Positions 32,052 through 40,714 of a DNA stretch of 64,000 bases are shown piece after piece; positions within the stretch are counted from its first letter, which is position 1, and each line of letters opens with the position of its first letter. The stretch is from Actinomadura terrae (GTDB lineage: Bacteria > Actinomycetota > Actinomycetes > Streptosporangiales > Streptosporangiaceae). The position numbers and the translations under genes were made by a program. The stretch lies in contig NZ_JAICDG010000002.1 in assembly GCF_022751215.1 (NCBI RefSeq), positions 1,426,001-1,490,000 of the forward strand, in the 5' to 3' direction. The notes below the pieces were generated by a model. The model was not told the DNA's origin, did no database searches, and saw nothing but the letters and a program-made list of their open reading frames with translations.

Positions 32052-34301
32052 GTGCCAACATCCAACGTGTTCCGTCAATTCGTGCTCAAGGTGCACAGCA
32101 GATGTGATCTGGCATGTGACCATTGTTATATATTCGAGCACGCGGACCAGAGTTGGCGCGGCCGTTCGACCGAAATGGGCGTCGCGACGATGGCGCGGAC
32201 GGCGCGGCGGATCGCCGACCACGCGGGACGGCACGGCCTGACCGAGGTCGGCGTCATCCTGCACGGCGGCGAGCCGCTGCTCGCCGGGCCGGGGCACCTC
32301 GCCGACCTGATCACCGCCCTGCGCGCGCCCCTGGAGGGCGTCTGCCGCGTCGATCTGCGCCTGCACACCAACGGCGTGCTGCTCGACCGGCGGTTCTGCG
32401 AGCTGCTGCGCGCGGAGGGCGTCCGGGTCGGGATCTCGCTCGACGGCGACCGGGAGGCCAACGACCGGCACCGCCGCTACCGCGACGGGCGCAGCAGCTA
32501 CGACAAGGCGGTACGGGCCATCGGGCTCCTCCGGGCCGAGTACCCGGAGCTGTACTCGGGCATCCTGTGCACGATCGACGTGGCCAACGACCCCACCGCG
32601 GTCTACGAGGCCCTGCTCTCCCACGAGCCCCCGGCGATCGACTTCCTCTGGCCGCACCACACCTGGGACCGTCCGCCGCCCCGGACGTCCGCGACCCCCT
32701 ACGCCGACTGGCTGGCCGTGATCGCCGACCGGTGGCTCGCGGACGGCCGTCCGGTGGCGGTGCGGATGTTCGACTCGATCATCAGCACCGGACGGGGCGG
32801 CGCGAGCTTCACCGAGTCGCTCGGCCTGGAGGCCACCGACCTGCTCGTCGTGGAGACCGACGGCGAGTACGAACTCGCCGATTCGCTCAAGACCGCCTAC
32901 CACGGCGCCCCCGACACCGGCATGAACGTGTTCCGCCACCCGGTCGACGACGTCGCGGCCCACCCCGGCATCCGCGCGCGGCAGGGCGGCACGTCCGCGT
33001 TGTGCGAGAAGTGCCGGGAGTGCCCGGTCGTCTCGACCTGCGGGGGCGGCCTGTTCGCTCACCGGCACCGCGCGGGCACCGGGTTCGACAACCCCAGCGT
33101 GTACTGCGACGACCTGCTCGCGGTGATCCGGCACGTCCAGCGGCGGACCACCCGCGCCTCGCAGGAGCTCTCGCTGGACGCGCTCATGTCGCTGGCGACC
33201 GGCTACGGCGACCCGCCCGCGATCGCGCAGCTCAGGTCCGCCCAGACCACCGGATACCGGACGCTCATCGCCCGCGTCCGCGGCGAGAGCACCCCCTTCA
33301 GCGCCCCCTCCGAGGCGTGGACGCTGCTCAACCGCATCGGCTCCGCCCACCCGGAGGCGCTCGACGCGACGCTCGCGCACCCCTACATCCGCGCCTGGGC
33401 CGTCCACCGCCTCCGCACCCCCGCGCACCCGCCCGGCGAACCGGACGACGGGTTGCTCGCCACGGTCGCCTGTGTCGCGGCCGCGCGGGCGGGGGTCGCC
33501 GCGGCGCTGACCGTCCCCGTGCAGGACGGCGCGATCTACTTTCCCGCGGTCGGCCGCTACGCGGTGCCCGGCCGCGCGAGCACGACCGTCGAGGTTCGCG
33601 ACGGCGAGCTGCGCGTCGAAGGCGTCACGACGGTCGAGCGCGTCCGCTACCTGACGGCCGGGACGTTCAGCGTCGCGCTGGACGATCTCGACCCGTTCCG
33701 CGACTGCCACGACCACCCCGCCGCCGGACGGCTCGACCGGCCCGGCTTCGAGGCGTGGCAGACGGCGTTCCAGGAGGCGTGGGCGCTGCTGGAGAAGCAG
33801 TACGCCGAGTACGTGCCCGCGATCGCCGAGGCGCTGACCACGATCGTCCCGCTGGAGGCGCCCGGCCCGGGACGCAGCGTCAGCTCGGCCGCGCGGGACG
33901 CGTTCGGCTCGGTCGGGATCGCGCTGCCCGAGAGCCCCGAGCTGCTCTGCCTGCTGCTGCTCCACGAGTTCCAGCACGTCAAGCTGGGCGCGGTGCTGGA
34001 CTTCGCCGACCTGTACGACCGCCGGGACGACCGCACCTACCACGCGCCCTGGCGCGCCGACCCGCGTCCGCTGGAGGGGCTGCTCCAGGGCACCTACGCG
34101 CACATCGCGGTCGCGGACTTCTGGCGCAGGCAGGCGCGGTCCTCGCGGACGGCGGACGAGGCGCGCCGCCATTTCCACGCGTGGTATCCGGAGACGCTCG
34201 CGGCCGTCCGCACCCTTCAGCAGTCGGGCGCGCTGACGGGGCTCGGCGAGCAGTTCGTCGCCGCCATGCGCAGGACGCTCGAATCATGGCCCGCACCATA
34301 G
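32052..34301 (+). CDS. fxsB: FxsB radical SAM/SPASM cyclophane maturase fused to an HExxH domain
   Basis: A 749-residue protein. The radical SAM 4Fe-4S motif is Cys18-x3-Cys22-x2-Cys25 (RCDLACDHCY), with GGEPLLAGPG and GISLDGDREANDRHRRYRDG as later SAM-barrel motifs. The SPASM region carries CEKCRECPVVSTCGGG and a distal YCDD, ligands for auxiliary clusters. From about residue 430 a second module ends with LLLLHEFQHVKLGAVLDFADLY (HEFQH near 638), the HExxH type linked by recent work to 2-oxoglutarate-dependent peptide beta-hydroxylation. One polypeptide may therefore both cross-link and hydroxylate FxsA. The GTG start is the first codon giving the conserved VFRQFVLKVHSRC. Confidence 0.92.
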   Translation: MPTSNVFRQFVLKVHSRCDLACDHCYIFEHADQSWRGRSTEMGVATMARTARRIADHAGRHGLTEVGVILHGGEPLLAGPGHLADLITALRAPLEGVCRVDLRLHTNGVLLDRRFCELLRAEGVRVGISLDGDREANDRHRRYRDGRSSYDKAVRAIGLLRAEYPELYSGILCTIDVANDPTAVYEALLSHEPPAIDFLWPHHTWDRPPPRTSATPYADWLAVIADRWLADGRPVAVRMFDSIISTGRGGASFTESLGLEATDLLVVETDGEYELADSLKTAYHGAPDTGMNVFRHPVDDVAAHPGIRARQGGTSALCEKCRECPVVSTCGGGLFAHRHRAGTGFDNPSVYCDDLLAVIRHVQRRTTRASQELSLDALMSLATGYGDPPAIAQLRSAQTTGYRTLIARVRGESTPFSAPSEAWTLLNRIGSAHPEALDATLAHPYIRAWAVHRLRTPAHPPGEPDDGLLATVACVAAARAGVAAALTVPVQDGAIYFPAVGRYAVPGRASTTVEVRDGELRVEGVTTVERVRYLTAGTFSVALDDLDPFRDCHDHPAAGRLDRPGFEAWQTAFQEAWALLEKQYAEYVPAIAEALTTIVPLEAPGPGRSVSSAARDAFGSVGIALPESPELLCLLLLHEFQHVKLGAVLDFADLYDRRDDRTYHAPWRADPRPLEGLLQGTYAHIAVADFWRRQARSSRTADEARRHFHAWYPETLAAVRTLQQSGALTGLGEQFVAAMRRTLESWPAP

Positions 34302-34441
34302 GAACCGCAGACACCACCGGCAAGGACCACCTGAGGCGTCCCGAAGACGCCCGCCGAGCTCCCGGTAAAAGTACACATCTGTGACGTTGTCCTGGGTCGT
34401 TGAATGCCGCTATACAGGGGTGTGACCTGGAAGGGAGCGGT

Positions 34442-35638
34442 ATGCCGGGCAGGATTCAGCCGGACGACCGGCGGCCCCACTTCTTCTTGAGTTATGCCAG
34501 GTCGCGCTACCAGCCGGAGTTATCCGACCGCTGGGTCGTGAAGTTCTTCAACGATCTTTGTACGGATGTCGGGCATGCCACGGGCATGCAGAATCCGGGG
34601 TTTATGGACAGGCAGATTCCGGCCGGCGGCGAGTGGCCGGATCTGCTCGCCGACGGGCTGGCGAACTGCCGCGTCTTCGTCGCCGTGTTCTCACCCGCCT
34701 ACTTCCTCAGTGATTACTGCGGGAAGGAGTGGGCCGCCTTCCTGAAGCGCTACCAGGGGCAGGCCGCCGGTCTCGCCCGGCCGACGGCGATCATTCCCGC
34801 GATGTGGACGCCGATGGCCCTCAAGGAAATGCCGGAGAGCGTCCGGACCATGCAGAACGTCCCGCCGGGGTTCCCGCCCGCCTACTCGTCGGAGGGCCTG
34901 TACGGGATCATGAAACTGGGCCGGTTCCGCGAGCAGTACAAGGAGACCGTGCTGGAGCTCGCGAAACTGATCAAGGCGCGCGCGGCCGAGTGCGCGCTGC
35001 CGCCCAGCCCCGTCCCGACGCTGGAGACGCTGCGCAGCGCGTTCGCCGGCGACGCGCCGGACGCCCGCCGCCCCGCGGTCAGGCTCACGCTCGCCGCGCA
35101 GGCGATCGGCCAGCTCCCCGAGGGCCGCGGCCCCTACTACTACGGCAAGTCGGCCCGCGAGTGGACGCCCTACCGGGGCCCCGAGCACAGCATCCCGCTC
35201 AGCAAGTTCGCCGCGGACATCCTCGGCGAACTCGGCCACTGCGCCGAGATCAAGGGCGTGGACGAGCCCCCGCACGAGCCGGGGGAGGCGCCGAGCGTGC
35301 TGCTCGTCGACCCGTGGGCGGCCCGCGACGAGGCGATCGGCAAGCGGCTCCGGCAGATCGACCGCGACCCGGTCACCATGATCGCGCCGTTCAACTCCGG
35401 CGACGCCGAGACGGTGGCGAAGTCCGACGAGCTCGCCGAGGGGCTGAACGAGGTGCTGCCGAGGAGCGGCGCCCTCCAGGGCTCCGCCAAGCGGGTCTCG
35501 TCCGCCGGAGCGTTCCGCAGCGCGCTCCCGAAGGCCGTCCACGAGGCCGTCACCCGCTACCTGAAGACGACCAACGTCCATCCCCCTCGGACCCCGCCGT
35601 CCATGGGCCGTCCGACGCTGCAAGGGCCCGAGTTCTGA
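34442..35638 (+). CDS. fxsC: FxsC, TIR-like protein of the Fxs system
   Basis: A 398-residue protein. The N-terminal TIR-like domain (PHFFLSYARSRYQ, then VFVAVFSPAYFLSDYCGKEW, to about residue 170) precedes a second domain with SVLLVDPWAARDEAIGKRL and a C-terminal helix ending in a Pro-rich tail. FxsC is a known companion of FxsA/FxsB, but its biochemical role is not established. ATG 34442 has AAGGGAG six bases upstream; an upstream in-frame start at 34400 would add 14 residues. Codon 27 is TTA (34520-34522), very rare in this genome. The stop lies 13 bases before fxsT. Confidence 0.85.
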   Translation: MPGRIQPDDRRPHFFLSYARSRYQPELSDRWVVKFFNDLCTDVGHATGMQNPGFMDRQIPAGGEWPDLLADGLANCRVFVAVFSPAYFLSDYCGKEWAAFLKRYQGQAAGLARPTAIIPAMWTPMALKEMPESVRTMQNVPPGFPPAYSSEGLYGIMKLGRFREQYKETVLELAKLIKARAAECALPPSPVPTLETLRSAFAGDAPDARRPAVRLTLAAQAIGQLPEGRGPYYYGKSAREWTPYRGPEHSIPLSKFAADILGELGHCAEIKGVDEPPHEPGEAPSVLLVDPWAARDEAIGKRLRQIDRDPVTMIAPFNSGDAETVAKSDELAEGLNEVLPRSGALQGSAKRVSSAGAFRSALPKAVHEAVTRYLKTTNVHPPRTPPSMGRPTLQGPEF

Positions 35639-35651
35639 GGCGAGGAGAACC

Positions 35652-38600
35652 ATGACGAACGATGGCACGATCGTCACCTTCTACTCCTACAAGGGCGGGA
35701 CGGGCCGCACCACCGCGCTCGCCAACGTCGCCTGGATCATGGCGGCGGCCGGGTACAAGGTGCTCGTGGTCGACTGGGACCTGGAGTCGCCCGGCCTGCA
35801 CAAGTTCTTCCACCCCTTCCTGGACCAGAACGTCGTGTCGGCGACGCCCGGGGTGATCGACATGCTCACCGACTACGCGTGGGCGGCGGCGGTGAAGCAC
35901 GAGAGCGCCGAGGAGAACTGGCACGTGGAGTACGCGCGCATCCTGCGGCACGCGGTGACGCTGGAATGGGACAACTTCCCGGGCGAGGGGACCCTCGACT
36001 TCGTCTCCGCCGGACGCCAGAACCGCGACTACTCCTCGCTCATCACCAGCATGGACTGGGACAACTTCTACGAACGCCTCGGCGGCGGGCAGTTCTTCGA
36101 CGCGCTGCGCGCCGACATGCGCCGCAACTACGACTACACGCTGATCGACAGCCGGACCGGGCTGAGCGACATCGCCGACATCTGCACCGTCCACTTCCCG
36201 GACGTCCTCGTCGACTGCTTCACGCTCAGCGACCAGAGCATCGACGGCGCCGCCGCGATCGCCGCGCACATCGACGAGCGCTACCGCGAGCGCGGCATCC
36301 GCATCCTGCCCGTCCCGATGCGGATCGAGTTCGGCGAGAACGCGAAGGTGGAGGCGGGACGCGCCTACGCCCGCGCGCGTTTCGACCGTTTCCCGACCGG
36401 GATGACGCAGCAGCGGGCGAACCGGTACTGGCTGTCGGTCGAGATCCCCTACCGGCCCTACTACGCGTTCGAGGAGACGCTCGCGACCTTCGGCGACGCG
36501 CCCGGTTCGCCGAACTCGATGCTGGCGGCGTTCGAGCGGCTCGCCGCCGAGATCACCGAGGGCCGCGTCGACGGCTACACGCCGATTCCGGAGGAGCTGC
36601 GGACCAGCACGCTCGAACGGTTCACGAGGCGCGGGCCGTCGGAGGTCTCGGACGTCCTCATCAGCTACGTCTCCGAGGACCGCCCGTGGGTGGACTGGAT
36701 GGCCCTCGTCCTCGGCCGCGCCGGGTTCCGGGTCGTCACCCGCAGCGTCGACACCGGGCCGCAGGAGCCGCCCGACGACCGCACCGCCACCGGGCACACG
36801 ATCGTGCTGTTCTCGCCCGCCTACGTCGTCTCGCAGCGGGCGCAGCGGGCCTGGGAGGCGCTGGCGGGCCGGACCAGCGCGCCGTACCGGCGGCTGACGA
36901 CGGTCCGGGTGCTGGACGCGCCGCTCAGCGTGGGCTTCAGCGGGCCCGTCCCGCTCGACCTCACCGGGCTCGGCGAGCGCGAGGGCGCCGAGGCGCTCGT
37001 GCGCGTGCTCGGCCGGCCGGGGCAGAACGTCGAGTCCTCGGCGGAGCAGTCGCGGGTCGGGCCGCGCTACCCCGGCGGCGCCCGCACCGCGCCGCCGATC
37101 TGGAACGTCGATCGGCGCAACGCCGCGTTCACCGGACGCGGCGGCCTGCTGGAGCAGCTCCGCGACCACCTGCTCGGCACCACCCAGCGGCTCGTGCTGC
37201 CGCAGGCGCTGCACGGGCTCGGCGGCGTCGGCAAGACGCAGGTCGCGCTGGAGTACGCGCACCGCTTCAAGGCCGACTACGACCTGATCTGGTGGATCAG
37301 CGCCCAGTCGCCGGACTCGATCCGCGGCGGGCTCGCGGGCCTCGCCGAGCAGATCGGGCTGCGCGTCGGCGACAGCATCGCCGACGCCGCGACCGCCGCG
37401 CTGGAGGCGCTGCGCCGCGGCGAGCCCCACTGCCGCTGGCTGCTGGTCTACGACAACGCCGACAACCCCGAGGAGCTGAAGAACCACCTGCCCGGCGGCG
37501 ACGGGCACGTGATCATCACCTCCCGGGACCCGGCGTGGACGCAGTTCGCGCAGCCGCTCGCCGTGGACGTGTTCACCGAGGAGGAGTCGGCCGCGCACCT
37601 GCTCCGCCGCGTCCAGGAGATCTCCGACGACAACGCCCGCGCGATCGGGACCGCGCTCGGCTACCTGCCGCTCGCGATCGAGCAGGCCGCGGCGTGGCTC
37701 GCCTCCACGTTCATGCCCGCGGGCGAGTACCTGGAGGCGCTGGAGAACGAGACGGCCTCGACGCTGGCGCTCAGCACCGAGGCGTTCTCCCAGCCGGTCG
37801 CGATGACGTGGAACGTCACGTTCCGGCAGCTCCGGGAGGCCTCCCCGGCGGCGGCGCGGCTGCTGGAGCTGCTGGCGTTCTTCTCCTCGGTGCCGATCTC
37901 GCTCGACCTGATCTACAGCGACGAGACCGCCGAGGTGCTGGCGCCCTACGACGAGACGCTCCGCGACAAGCTCGTGCTCGGCAAGCACGTCCGGGAGATC
38001 AGCAGGTTCGCGCTGGCGCGGGTCGACCAGGGCAACAACGCGATCCAGGTGCACCCGCTCGTCCAGACGGTGATCCGGCACGGCATGCGGGACGACCCGG
38101 TCCTCACCGAGCAGACCTGCCACGACGTCCACCGCATCCTGCTCGGCGCGCGGCCCAAGCACGGCGACACCGACGACCCCGCCAACTGGCCCGCGCTGGA
38201 CGAGATCCTCCCGCACGTCCGGCCGTCGGTGGCGGCCGAGTGCGACGAGGAGAACGTCCGGCAGATGCTGACCGACCTCGTCCGCTACCAGTGGAAGCGC
38301 GGGAACTTCGAGAGCGCGATGGAGGCGGGGGAGGAGCTGACCGCCGCCTGGCAGGGCAAGCTCGGCAAGGACCACTGGCAGTGGCTGTTCCTCCAGTCGC
38401 AGATCGCGAACGTGCTGCGCTCGCAGGGCGACTACACCCGCGCCTACGCGCTCGACCAGGACGTGATGAACCGGCAGGTCAGCTCGCCGACGCTCGGCCC
38501 CGCGCACCCGCACACGCTGATCACCGCCGGGAACCTCGCGGCCGACCTGCGCGCGATGGGACGGTTCAAGGACGCGCTCGACCTGGACATCCGCACCTAC

Positions 38601-39581
38601 AAGCAGGCGCCGGGGCCGTGGGGGGAGGAGCATCCGCGCACGCTGATGGTCGCGCACAACCTCGCCATCGACTACCGGCTGAACGGCGACCCCGCCAGCG
38701 CGTTCCGGTTCGACACCGACACGCTGCACCAGCGCCGGATCGCGCTCGGCGACGACCATCCGTACACGCTGTTCTCCGAGGCGAACGTGGCGCGCGACCT
38801 GCGGGAGGCGGGCCGGTACGCGGAGTCGGTCACGATCCTGCGCGATGTCTACCAGCGGTATCTGGACGTCCTCGGCGACCAGATCCTCGACACGCTGCGC
38901 ACCGGCAAGAGCCTCGCGGTGTCGCTGCGCAAGGCGGGGCGCGCGGCGGAGGCGCTCGCGCTGGCCGAGGAGACCTACGCCCGCTACCAGCGGCACTTCC
39001 CCGAGTCGCCCGACACGCTGCCCGCCGACCTGGAGGTGGCGGCGGGCATGTCGGCGCTCGGCGACAAGGTCGGCGCCCGCGACCGGGTCCGCGCCGCGCT
39101 CGCGCGGCACATCGCGCAGATGGGCGAGGACCACCCGTACACGCTGATGATCGAGAACAACCTCGGCTGCTACCTGCGCGGCGCGGGGGAGCTGGACGAG
39201 GCGCGCGAGCGCGCGGCGCGGGTGGTCGCCGGCCTGGAGTCGCAGCTCGGCGCCGAGCACCCGTTCGTGCTGTCGGCGACGGTCAACCTCGCGAACTGCC
39301 TCGGCGACCTGCGGCGCTTCGGCGAGGCCGAGAAGCTGGAGCGGGGCACGCTGCCCCGGCTGGCGCGGGTCCTCGGCGACGACCATCCCGACACCAACGT
39401 GTGCCGCGCCAACCTGTCGGTCACGCTGGACGGCATGGGCCGGACGTCGGAGGCGGGCGAGCTGCGCGCCCGGGCGGCGAGCGGGCTGCTCGTCCTGGCC
39501 GTGGAGGGCCCGCACCCGACGCTCGTGGACGCGCGCGCCGGGGTCCGCGTCAACCGCGATCTCGAGCTCCAGCCCCTGTGA
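35652..39581 (+). CDS. fxsT: FxsT, large P-loop/TIR-like/NB-ARC/TPR protein of the Fxs system
   Basis: A 1309-residue protein with several modules. The first is a ParA/MinD-like deviant Walker A region, YSYKGGTGRTT at residues 11-21, then VLVVDWDLESPG and the switch-like LIDSRTGLSD. The second is a TIR-like region at about 330-440 (VSDVLISYVSEDRPWVDWM). The third is an NB-ARC/STAND NTPase at about 500-800 (HGLGGVGKTQVALEY as P-loop, CRWLLVYDNADN as Walker B). The last is repeated TPR units from about 860 to the end (for example HPHTLITAGNLAADLRAMG). It matches the tetratricopeptide protein of FxSxx-COOH loci. A strong GAGGAGA site precedes ATG 35652. Its 3' end overlaps the converging hydrolase gene by 32 bases. 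Confidence 0.88.
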   Translation: MTNDGTIVTFYSYKGGTGRTTALANVAWIMAAAGYKVLVVDWDLESPGLHKFFHPFLDQNVVSATPGVIDMLTDYAWAAAVKHESAEENWHVEYARILRHAVTLEWDNFPGEGTLDFVSAGRQNRDYSSLITSMDWDNFYERLGGGQFFDALRADMRRNYDYTLIDSRTGLSDIADICTVHFPDVLVDCFTLSDQSIDGAAAIAAHIDERYRERGIRILPVPMRIEFGENAKVEAGRAYARARFDRFPTGMTQQRANRYWLSVEIPYRPYYAFEETLATFGDAPGSPNSMLAAFERLAAEITEGRVDGYTPIPEELRTSTLERFTRRGPSEVSDVLISYVSEDRPWVDWMALVLGRAGFRVVTRSVDTGPQEPPDDRTATGHTIVLFSPAYVVSQRAQRAWEALAGRTSAPYRRLTTVRVLDAPLSVGFSGPVPLDLTGLGEREGAEALVRVLGRPGQNVESSAEQSRVGPRYPGGARTAPPIWNVDRRNAAFTGRGGLLEQLRDHLLGTTQRLVLPQALHGLGGVGKTQVALEYAHRFKADYDLIWWISAQSPDSIRGGLAGLAEQIGLRVGDSIADAATAALEALRRGEPHCRWLLVYDNADNPEELKNHLPGGDGHVIITSRDPAWTQFAQPLAVDVFTEEESAAHLLRRVQEISDDNARAIGTALGYLPLAIEQAAAWLASTFMPAGEYLEALENETASTLALSTEAFSQPVAMTWNVTFRQLREASPAAARLLELLAFFSSVPISLDLIYSDETAEVLAPYDETLRDKLVLGKHVREISRFALARVDQGNNAIQVHPLVQTVIRHGMRDDPVLTEQTCHDVHRILLGARPKHGDTDDPANWPALDEILPHVRPSVAAECDEENVRQMLTDLVRYQWKRGNFESAMEAGEELTAAWQGKLGKDHWQWLFLQSQIANVLRSQGDYTRAYALDQDVMNRQVSSPTLGPAHPHTLITAGNLAADLRAMGRFKDALDLDIRTYKQAPGPWGEEHPRTLMVAHNLAIDYRLNGDPASAFRFDTDTLHQRRIALGDDHPYTLFSEANVARDLREAGRYAESVTILRDVYQRYLDVLGDQILDTLRTGKSLAVSLRKAGRAAEALALAEETYARYQRHFPESPDTLPADLEVAAGMSALGDKVGARDRVRAALARHIAQMGEDHPYTLMIENNLGCYLRGAGELDEARERAARVVAGLESQLGAEHPFVLSATVNLANCLGDLRRFGEAEKLERGTLPRLARVLGDDHPDTNVCRANLSVTLDGMGRTSEAGELRARAASGLLVLAVEGPHPTLVDARAGVRVNRDLELQPL

Positions 39582-40479
39582 CCACCGGGCCCCGCCGGGG
39601 CCAGGGCGCCTCGACCGGGCGGGCCAGCCAGGTCAGCATGTCGGGCAGCACGTCGAACGCTCCGAAGTGCGCCGACCCCGGCTGCACCACCACCGTGGAC
39701 GTGGGGATCTGGTCGGCGAGCCACCGCGAGTGCCCGGCGGGGGAGAAGGTGTCGTTCGCGCCGTGCCACAGCATGGTAGGGGCGACGATGTCGCCGAGCT
39801 CGAACCCCCACGGCGCGCAGAACGCGAGCAGGTCGTCGATCCAGCCGTCGGCGGACGTGCGGAACGCCTCCCGGAAGGTCTCCAGCAGCATCCTGCGCAT
39901 CCCGCCGTCGCCGACGACCCGCCGGTCCGACCCGGTCAGCTCCGCGTAGAGGTTCGCGACGTGCTGCGCCGGGTTCGCGCGGATCCGGTCGGCGACCGAC
40001 CGCAGCCGCGCCGACACCAGCTCGCCCTGCCGCCGGACCGCCAGGTACTCGCGGGTGTTGGACGGCGCCATCCCCTCGAACCAGTCGAGCCCCTCCGCGT
40101 GCGCCGGGGCGAGCGCGACCAGCGCGGCGACGCGGCGGGCGCGGCCGGGCAGCAGCGCCGCGCAGGCGAGCGCGTGCGGGCCCCCGCCCGAGCGGCCGAG
40201 GACGCCGAACTCCGGCAATTCCAGGAAATCGGCTATTCGCCGAACGTCCGCCGCTATATCGCCGACGGCGCGTCCGATCCTGCGGTCCGAGCGCCCGTAA
40301 CCCGGCCGATCGAAGGAGATCAACCGGATGCCGAGCTGGTAGAGGACCATGGGGCGCGGAATGGGCCCGAGCCTGCTGCCCGGGGTGCCGTGGAGCAGAA
40401 AGACCGGATGCCCCGCCGGTTCCCCCCACTCCTCGACCGCGAGCTCCCGCCCGTCCGCTGCGGGCACGACGAACGTCAA
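39550..40479 (-). CDS. Alpha/beta hydrolase
   Basis: About 309 residues with a classic alpha/beta-hydrolase core. The oxyanion HGTPGSRLG is followed by the nucleophile elbow GRSGGGPHA (Ser), the acid in WHGANDTFSP (Asp) and His in PGSAHFGAFD. Lipid, ester or lactone hydrolysis is possible; no substrate is indicated. The start is inferred as TTG 40479 because GGAGG stands seven bases upstream. A GTG at 40536 would add 19 residues without a ribosome site. It is convergent with, and overlaps, the end of fxsT, so it is not part of that operon. Confidence 0.8.
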   Translation of the reverse strand: MTFVVPAADGRELAVEEWGEPAGHPVFLLHGTPGSRLGPIPRPMVLYQLGIRLISFDRPGYGRSDRRIGRAVGDIAADVRRIADFLELPEFGVLGRSGGGPHALACAALLPGRARRVAALVALAPAHAEGLDWFEGMAPSNTREYLAVRRQGELVSARLRSVADRIRANPAQHVANLYAELTGSDRRVVGDGGMRRMLLETFREAFRTSADGWIDDLLAFCAPWGFELGDIVAPTMLWHGANDTFSPAGHSRWLADQIPTSTVVVQPGSAHFGAFDVLPDMLTWLARPVEAPWPRRGPVVTGAGARDRG

Positions 40480-40714
40480 ACTCCCACCTCCGATCGCGGC
40501 GATCCCCAATCCGCTTGTAACTGAACGCGTCCGCACACGTCAAGTGCATATGACGCAGTCCGGCTTTTCGTTAATTGCGGGCGCCGCCTACCCCCGGCCG
40601 GTGGAAAACCTTTGGTGCTTTTCGGACGCAGGCAATAGCGTCGCGCGTGCCGTATGGGGACGATCACGTCCCACGGCGGTCGTCCCCTCGACCGAGAGCG
40701 AAGGAGGATTCCCG

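Noticed and set aside
35550..39515. A 1321-codon open frame antisense to fxsT
   Set aside because: Its translation is a low-complexity Arg/Val/Gly/Asp-rich shadow of the third-position G/C bias; the sense strand encodes clear domains.
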